The notes beneath the pieces were generated by a model. That model ran no database searches and was not told where the DNA came from. It saw only the letters and a program-made list of their open reading frames with translations. DNA of 19,158 bases. It comes from Deltaproteobacteria bacterium (GTDB lineage: Bacteria; Desulfobacterota; Desulfobacteria; Desulfobacterales; JAFDFH01). The DNA lies in contig JAFDFH010000136.1 of NCBI GenBank assembly GCA_019309945.1, positions 1-19,158 of the forward strand, given 5' to 3'. Positions 14,870-19,158 of this stretch are shown in pieces. The translations under genes and the position numbers were made by a program. Every line of letters starts with the position of its first letter. Within the stretch, counting starts at the first letter, position 1.

Positions 14870-15888
14870 ACTTAAATTTTAACAGCGTGTTGGTAACCGG
14901 TGCCGCCGGCTTTATTGGCTATCACCTTTCAGAGCGACTTTTACAGGAGGGGCACGCGGTAACCGGTATCGATAACCTGAATCCTTACTACGATGTCGGT
15001 TTGAAGAAGGCCCGCTTAGAGAGGTTGATGCCTTTTAAAAACTTCACTTTTTTCGAAATGGACCTTTCCGCTTTGGAAAGTATGGAGAAAATTTTTAAAA
15101 ATGCGCATTTTGATGTTGTGGTAAATCTTGCTGCCCAGGCCGGTGTGAGATATTCATTGGAAAATCCACACGCTTATGTGAATTCGAATCTGGTCGGTTT
15201 TGTTAATGTGCTTGAATGCTGCAGACACGAGGCTGTTAAACATCTGGTGTTTGCTTCCTCCAGTTCTGTTTACGGGGCCAACACAACAATGCCTTTTTCA
15301 GTTCACCACAATGTCGATCATCCGGTATCCCTGTATGGCGCGACTAAAAAAGCAAATGAGCTCATGGCCCATACTTACAGCCATCTATTTGGACTTCCCT
15401 GCACGGGGCTTCGCTTTTTCACGGTTTACGGGCCCTGGGGACGTCCGGATATGGCCCTTTTCCTTTTTACCCGTGCGATATTAGAGGAAAAACCCATCCA
15501 GGTTTTCAACCACGGGAAGATGCGACGGGATTTTACCTATATCGATGACATTATTGAAGGAGTTGTCAGGATAATGGGTAGGCAACCGGAACCCAACCCA
15601 ACTTGGAGCGGAGATAATCCGGATCCTGGAACTTCCTACGTCCCATATAAAATTTACAATATCGGGAACAATAACCCGGTTGAACTGACGGATTTCATCG
15701 CGACTATCGAAAAAGCACTTGGCCGCAAAGCCCAAAAAGAATTTCTTGATCTTCAGCCAGGTGATGTGGTTGCAACCTATGCGGATATTGATGATTTAAT
15801 AGAAGATGTCGGGTTTAGGCCCCGCACGTCCATCGATGTTGGTATCGAACGTTTTATTGAGTGGTATGGAGCGTATTACGGTGCTTAG
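14866..15888 (+). CDS. UDP-glucuronate 4-epimerase
   Basis: The 340-aa protein is a second extended SDR epimerase. GAAGFIG near the N-terminus binds NAD, GIDNLNPYYDVGLKKARL is the signature of UDP-glucuronate 4-epimerases (LpsL/Cap1J type), and Tyr157/Lys161 (SLYGATKKANE) are catalytic. RFFTVYGPWGRPDMALFLFT is also characteristic of this subgroup. It converts UDP-glucuronate to UDP-galacturonate in the cytoplasm. AGGAG (14855-14859) is 6 nt before the ATG, which overlaps the stop of the previous gene (ATGA), so translation is coupled. The downstream UDP-glucose dehydrogenase makes its substrate, which strongly supports the assignment. Confidence 0.93.
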   Translation: MNLNFNSVLVTGAAGFIGYHLSERLLQEGHAVTGIDNLNPYYDVGLKKARLERLMPFKNFTFFEMDLSALESMEKIFKNAHFDVVVNLAAQAGVRYSLENPHAYVNSNLVGFVNVLECCRHEAVKHLVFASSSSVYGANTTMPFSVHHNVDHPVSLYGATKKANELMAHTYSHLFGLPCTGLRFFTVYGPWGRPDMALFLFTRAILEEKPIQVFNHGKMRRDFTYIDDIIEGVVRIMGRQPEPNPTWSGDNPDPGTSYVPYKIYNIGNNNPVELTDFIATIEKALGRKAQKEFLDLQPGDVVATYADIDDLIEDVGFRPRTSIDVGIERFIEWYGAYYGA

Positions 15889-15940
15889 AACCTTAAGCTA
15901 ATGACTTTAAATCAATAGACAAAAACGAAAGGTAATTTAC

Positions 15941-17236
15941 ATGAAATTAACGATTGTTGGAACAGGATATGTGGGACTGGTTGCAGCCACCGGGTTTGCA
16001 AACCTTGGCAATGACGTCATTTGTGTCGATATTGACAAGGAAAAGATTGATTTGCTGACGAGTGGTGTGGTGCCGATCTATGAGCCTGGTCTGGAGGAGT
16101 TATACAAAAATAATTTAAAAGGTGGAAGGCTCAAATTCACAACCGATATGATGATGGCTGTTCAGGAATCCGACATCATTTTTATATGTGTCGGTACACC
16201 GAGCAACGAGTTTCAGGAAGCGGATCTAACCGCCGTGGAGGAAGTTGCAAAGGCCATTGGAACATATATGAATGAATATAAAATCGTTGTGAACAAAAGT
16301 ACGGTACCGGTTGGAACGGCGGATCTTGTCAAAAAAATAATTACGGAAAACCAGCAGCAAGCGATTGAATGCGATGTTGTTTCCAACCCTGAATTTCTCA
16401 GGGAGGGAGCTGCGATAAAAGATTTTGAAAATCCGGACCGAATTGTCATCGGCACGGACAGTAAAAAAGCCGAGGACATTATGACCTCGTTATACCGTTC
16501 CAGAGCCAGAACAAATCGACCGATCATGGTTACGGGTGTCAGAAGCGCAGAAATTATCAAATACGCGAGCAATGCAATGCTCGCGACCCGAATCAGCTTC
16601 ATGAACCAACTCTCGTTTCTGTGTGAAAAAACAGGCGCTGACATTAAGGAAGTGGCAAGAGGATTAGGTTTTGACAACAGAATTGGGCCCCGGTTTCTGC
16701 AGTCGGGCATCGGTTACGGTGGTAGCTGCTTTCCAAAGGATGTCAAAGCCTTGATATCCACGTTGAAAAGCTTTGATTGCGATTCGGATCTGTTTGAAGC
16801 CGTGCACCGGATAAATGAAAAACAGAAGCGCGTTGTGGTTGAGAAAGTGAAGTCTATTTTACAAGTAGATGGTAGTAAAATCGCCATATGGGGTATTGCA
16901 TTTAAACCTAAAACTGACGATATCAGAGAAGCGCCTTCAATGAAAATCATAGAAGAACTGCAGAAAATGGGGGCAATTATACACGCGTGTGATCCGATTG
17001 CAAATGAGGCCGCGAAAAAAATTTTAAAGGATGTCAAGTTCTTTGAAAATCCCTATGAAACCATCCGTGATTGTGATGCCTTGATCGTTGCGACCGAATG
17101 GAATGAGTTCAGAAATTTGGATATGCGTGCCGTTAAAATTCTATTAAAAAATCCAGTCATCATTGATGGCCGAAACATCTATGATCCAAAAGAGATGAGC
17201 GATCTTGGATTCCAATATTTAGGAATCGGTAGATAA
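15941..17236 (+). CDS. ugd: UDP-glucose 6-dehydrogenase
   Basis: The 431-aa protein has the three-part UDP-glucose/GDP-mannose dehydrogenase layout. The N-terminal NAD domain carries GTGYVG (residues 7-12). The central domain carries STVPVGT and SNPEFLREGAA. The catalytic Cys263 lies in GYGGSCFPKD, and the C-terminal UDP-binding domain begins at IWGIAFKPKTDDIREAPS. It oxidises UDP-glucose to UDP-glucuronate with two NAD+ in the cytoplasm. GAAAGG (15927-15932) lies 8 nt before the ATG; the gap from the previous gene is 52 bp, so it is probably the third gene of the operon. Its product feeds the adjacent UDP-glucuronate epimerase. No glycosyltransferase or export gene follows in the window. Confidence 0.97.
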   Translation: MKLTIVGTGYVGLVAATGFANLGNDVICVDIDKEKIDLLTSGVVPIYEPGLEELYKNNLKGGRLKFTTDMMMAVQESDIIFICVGTPSNEFQEADLTAVEEVAKAIGTYMNEYKIVVNKSTVPVGTADLVKKIITENQQQAIECDVVSNPEFLREGAAIKDFENPDRIVIGTDSKKAEDIMTSLYRSRARTNRPIMVTGVRSAEIIKYASNAMLATRISFMNQLSFLCEKTGADIKEVARGLGFDNRIGPRFLQSGIGYGGSCFPKDVKALISTLKSFDCDSDLFEAVHRINEKQKRVVVEKVKSILQVDGSKIAIWGIAFKPKTDDIREAPSMKIIEELQKMGAIIHACDPIANEAAKKILKDVKFFENPYETIRDCDALIVATEWNEFRNLDMRAVKILLKNPVIIDGRNIYDPKEMSDLGFQYLGIGR

Positions 17237-17427
17237 GCACCTTCTCATACCTAACTCCCGCCGTCCGAAACGTATTCCAGTTTGCCATTAAACAATATGG
17301 AGTGGTTTATAAAGTCTTTCTTTATGCCCTTTTCGAAAATATTGTTACGTATTCTCAAGTGTAAAAACGTATTTACCGCCCGCTTCGCTCAAGACGCCAA
17401 GAGTGCCAAGAAAGACTAATGACTATT

Positions 17428-17458
17428 TTTACGGGATCGTAACGACCGATCCCGTAAA
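17428..17458. repeat. Perfect 12-bp stem hairpin
   Basis: TTTACGGGATCG (17428-17439) pairs perfectly with CGATCCCGTAAA (17447-17458) around a 7-nt loop. A T-run precedes rather than follows the stem on the + strand, and the minus strand has A's there, so it is not a normal intrinsic terminator. Confidence 0.75.
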
Positions 17459-17547
17459 GATGCTTGCACGTATAGGGCACAGCTATCGCCGGCGTCCACA
17501 CGACAAATTTATATCTGTAAATTGTAGCTGCCCCACAAGGCTGATTG

Positions 17548-17581
17548 TTTTTCCGGTTCGTTCGTTCCGAACCGGGAAAAA
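17548..17581. repeat. Hairpin with CCGGTTCG stem
   Basis: CCGGTTCG (17553-17560) pairs with CGAACCGG (17568-17575) around TTCGTTC. The T5 before and A5 after the stem extend the pairing past one bulged G. Confidence 0.65.
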
Positions 17582-17712
17582 GAGAAAAAACTTAGCGACC
17601 TTGGCGACTTTGCGGTTCAATATAACCGATTAGCTATAACCGAATATGTAACCGTATTTATGAATACATGCAATAAGCCGAATCGAGAGCCATACAAGCG
17701 CAAAAATTTTAC

Positions 17713-17764
17713 TTGACAAGGGTCATGTTATGTGTTCAATTCCTGAACGTTCAGAAAATGAACA
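17713..17764 (+). promoter_or_regulatory. Promoter with nested palindromic operator, no matching gene
   Basis: TTGACA (17713-17718) is a perfect -35 box; TCAATT (17736-17741) lies at the right distance for a poor -10. On top of the -10 region sits a doubly nested dyad: TGTTCA (17733-17738), 4 nt, CTGAACGTTCAG (17743-17754), 4 nt, TGAACA (17759-17764), all with one centre. This gives four GTTCA half-sites in alternating orientation. TGAACGTTCA-type dyads are typical of TetR-family operators, but the regulator type is inferred. A MITE begins 23 bp downstream. Confidence 0.6.
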
Positions 17765-17786
17765 CCCGTCAATTCATTTATCTGAA

Positions 17787-17950
17787 TAGTGCCCGAACGA
17801 AAACTAGATAGTTTTTCCAAGTTCAAGGAAGGCGAAGATTTTAACCGCAGGAATACATTAGCGTATTTTGAGGATTAAAATCTGAGCCTGACGCAGAAAT
17901 TGAGCCTGACGCAGAAATTGGGGAAAATAGCAGTTTTCGTTCAGGCACTA
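17787..17950 (+). mobile_element. MITE copy 2 (164 bp, diverged subtype)
   Basis: TAGTGCCCGAACGAAAACT (17787-17805) matches the complement of the right end AGTTTTCGTTCAGGCACTA (17932-17950) with one mismatch, and TA flanks both ends. The interior (ACCGCAGG..., GAGGATTAAAAT, TGAGC...AACGC/GACGC) aligns with copies 1 and 3 in the same orientation. Its extra length comes partly from an 18-bp tandem duplication (17883-17918). No ORF is present. Confidence 0.8.
17883..17918. repeat. 18-bp exact tandem duplication inside MITE copy 2
   Basis: TGAGCCTGACGCAGAAAT occurs twice back to back (17883-17900 and 17901-17918). Copies 1 and 3 have one unit at this position. Confidence 0.9.
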
Positions 17951-18043
17951 AATATTATATTGTATTATTAATGAGTTATAGCCAATTCAGCATGTAACCC
18001 ACCAGGCAAAGCTGTTTGATCTTTACACCGAAACCTTTGAAAA

Positions 18044-18511
18044 ATGATTCAGAAACTCAGATCTTTTTTTAAAAATCAAAAGGAAGACAAGATTATCGAA
18101 GTGGCCTATTTGTTTGGGTCACGGTCAGACGGCACGGATGGCCCGCTAAGCGATTATGATATCGCGGTGCTTTATTCACAAATAGTCCCACCTGAAGTGA
18201 CATATAGATTAGCCCACCAATTGCAAACGCTTCTGGGGACTGGTCGTATGGACCTTGTGGTGCTCAACCATGCGCCGGTTGAACTCAGTTATGCTGTGAT
18301 AGCAACCGGAACCATTGTTTATGAAGTGAACAAAGCTGCACGCGTGGACTTCGAGGCGTCGACACTCAGCAGATATGGTGACTATCTACCCATTCTTCGG
18401 CGCCAGAGAAAGGAAATATTGGAGGAGCCTAACAATGAAGCCGGAATTCAGCGGTATCGAGCGACGCTTAGACAAACTCAACGTCTGCTTAAAGAAATTA
18501 GAACCGTTTAA
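18044..18511 (+). CDS. mntA: MntA-type minimal nucleotidyltransferase antitoxin
   Basis: The 155-aa protein has a minimal nucleotidyltransferase (MNT) domain with an exact GS-X10-DXD motif: Gly25-Ser26, then Asp37 and Asp39 (LSDYDIAVL). The later VVLNH segment, including the third strand acidic RMDLVVL, completes the metal site. In characterised MNT/HEPN pairs this enzyme transfers AMP groups from ATP to a tyrosine beside the HEPN active site and so silences the toxin. The last 25 codons overlap the HEPN gene, whose start lies inside this one. The C-terminal ~40 residues are rich in Arg, Gln and Leu and helical. The ATG at 18044 has no clear ribosome site but fits the family's N-terminus. MITE copy 2 ends 93 bp upstream. 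Confidence 0.92.
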   Translation: MIQKLRSFFKNQKEDKIIEVAYLFGSRSDGTDGPLSDYDIAVLYSQIVPPEVTYRLAHQLQTLLGTGRMDLVVLNHAPVELSYAVIATGTIVYEVNKAARVDFEASTLSRYGDYLPILRRQRKEILEEPNNEAGIQRYRATLRQTQRLLKEIRTV

Positions 18512-18869
18512 GTCGAAAATGAAAGGGGAGCTACAAAGTGATCCCTATTTGCAGGACATCATTGAAAGAAACCTGCAGGTTGCAGCACAAGCTGTCATAG
18601 ACATTTCCAATCGAATCATTTCAATAGAAGGTTTGGAAAAGCCTCGAGATTATTATGAGGCTATTATTCGGCTGGGTGAAGCCGGGATACTCCCTTTCGA
18701 TTTCGCTCAAAGAATGGCACCGATAGCCGGTTTCAGAAATATCCTTGTTCATGATTATCTGGAAATAGACTGGGACGAGGTTTACAACAACTTACAGAAG
18801 TTACGCCATATATCTCAGTTCATGGAACATGTGAAAGACTGGAAACAAAAATCAATTTTGGAAGATTAG
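18435..18869 (+). CDS. hepT: HepT-type HEPN ribonuclease toxin (DUF86)
   Basis: The 144-aa protein is an all-helical HEPN domain of the DUF86 family. The active-site motif RNILVHDY gives Arg101, His106 and Tyr108 (R-X4-H-X-Y). Tyr108 is the expected target of AMP addition by MntA. HEPN toxins of this type cut RNA (tRNA in at least one studied pair) in the cytoplasm. GGAGGAG (18421-18427) stands 7 nt before the ATG at 18435, which decides this start against the in-frame ATG at 18375. The start lies 77 bp inside mntA, so antitoxin is made first and the two are translationally linked. All key residues are present, so the toxin is probably active. A short TCAGATATCTGA palindrome follows the stop. 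Confidence 0.92.
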   Translation: MKPEFSGIERRLDKLNVCLKKLEPFKSKMKGELQSDPYLQDIIERNLQVAAQAVIDISNRIISIEGLEKPRDYYEAIIRLGEAGILPFDFAQRMAPIAGFRNILVHDYLEIDWDEVYNNLQKLRHISQFMEHVKDWKQKSILED

Positions 18870-18945
18870 TTTCAGATATCTGATTGTTCATGAATCAAGT
18901 ATAGATAAATTTGCAGACAATCCTGATAATCCCTTCAATCCTATC

Positions 18946-19090
18946 TAGTGTCCGTCCAGAAACGAAGATTTTTGTTCGAGATCAAGGCATGCGAAAAGTT
19001 TTACCACAGGCATATAGTTGATATTCCGAGGATAAAATTTTGAGCATAACGCAGAGATCGGGCAAAAAGACCGTTTCTGGATGGGCACTA
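18946..19090 (+). mobile_element. MITE copy 3 (145 bp, TA-flanked)
   Basis: TAGTGTCCGTCCAGAAACG at the left end and CGTTTCTGGATGGGCACTA at the right form 19-bp terminal inverted repeats with two mismatches. It has the same length, orientation and nearly the same sequence as copy 1 (6948-7092), including the GTTGATATTCCGAGGATAAA core. It begins 77 bp after hepT. The 18870-18945 and 19091-19158 flanks hold nothing else recognisable. Confidence 0.82.
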
Positions 19091-19158
19091 TCTAAAAAGC
19101 AATCCCGCTGCCCAAGGTTTTCACATCACTCCAACGAGCGAAAAAAAAAGAAAAACAT

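Larger units (their letters stand above)
17380..17615. repeat. Imperfect inverted-repeat element with internal hairpins
   Basis: The left end has CCGC followed after 11 nt by CGCCAAG (17395-17401); the complement of the right end has CCGC followed after 5 nt by CGCCAAG (17600-17615). Inside are two unrelated hairpins. The CGCCAAGAGTGCCAAG motif is a micro-repeat often seen between deltaproteobacterial genes (general knowledge). It may be a decayed small element or a hotspot of palindromes. Confidence 0.45.
17237..18043. other. Gene-free stretch between ugd and mntA
   Basis: This 807-bp stretch holds, in order: 140 bp without visible structure, an imperfect inverted-repeat element with two inner hairpins (17380-17615), an AT-rich spacer, a promoter with a nested operator (17713-17764), a MITE (17787-17950), and ~90 bp before mntA. 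A 76-codon open frame from 17403 crosses the hairpins and has no protein-like features. Confidence 0.7.

Noticed and set aside
16213..16710. 165-codon open frame antisense to ugd
   Set aside because: Opposite strand of a secure gene with all its motifs; its composition is rich in Ser, Ile and Leu as expected from an antisense shadow.
17428..17458. Intrinsic terminator for ugd
   Set aside because: The stem is strong but no T-run follows on the + strand, and it lies about 190 bp after the stop codon.
17403..17633. 76-codon open frame between ugd and mntA
   Set aside because: It runs through two palindromic hairpins, has no ribosome site and no recognisable sequence; non-coding is more likely.
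18375..18434. Earlier in-frame start for hepT
   Set aside because: The start at 18435 has a strong ribosome site and matches the family length; the extra 20 residues resemble out-of-frame mntA.

Overview
The window looks like a chromosomal stretch of a Gram-negative anaerobe, most likely a Desulfobacterota (sulfate-reducer type) bacterium. This is an inference. It rests on the gene mix (a Lon-like protease of the short AAA_32 type, QueH, a Crt-like crotonase, a GAF-GspE ATPase) and on several families of short dispersed palindromic repeats of the kind common in that group. No rRNA, tRNA, CRISPR array or complete transposase gene was found.

Layout. (1) 1-1028: the C-terminal end of a Lon-like protease, convergent with an unrecognised 118-aa helical protein. 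(2) 1274-5340: a membrane transporter cluster with an MFS permease broken by three frameshifts and three different EamA/DMT-family permeases, packed so tightly that convergent stop codons touch or overlap. (3) 5341-7138: a crotonase gene set among repeats, a strong promoter with a doubtful small membrane ORF, and a MITE. (4) 7139-11289: a type II secretion/type IV pilus-type ATPase with an N-terminal GAF domain, convergent with a membrane M48 metalloprotease carrying C-terminal TPRs. (5) 11487-13305, minus strand: a compact operon maf - yggS - queH (nucleotide pyrophosphatase, PLP homeostasis protein, epoxyqueuosine reductase), the last two starting with TTG. (6) 13907-17236: three nucleotide-sugar genes (UDP-GlcNAc/Glc 4-epimerase, UDP-glucuronate 4-epimerase, UDP-glucose 6-dehydrogenase), which together would supply UDP-GlcA, UDP-GalA and UDP-GalNAc or UDP-Gal for a capsule, exopolysaccharide or LPS. 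(7) 18044-18869: a MntA-HepT (MNT/HEPN) toxin-antitoxin pair lying between two direct copies of the same MITE.

The non-coding DNA is unusually rich. There are three copies of a TA-flanked, 145-164 bp MITE whose terminal inverted repeats change together between subtypes. A ~125-bp palindromic repeat reaches almost to two start codons and keeps an open frame into both genes. A 'TAACTTCTCAA' hairpin repeat family has one arm that supplies the queH stop codon. Micro-tandem arrays with periods of 8, 7 and 9-10 bp precede the sugar operon, and a nested GTTCA operator beside a TTGACA box appears to have lost its gene.

The most interesting leads are the MITE-bracketed toxin-antitoxin module, the co-varying MITE ends, the orphan operator, and the transporter that lost one T from each of three T-tracts. 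No clearly new multigene system was found; the defence-like element present (MntA-HepT) belongs to a described family.
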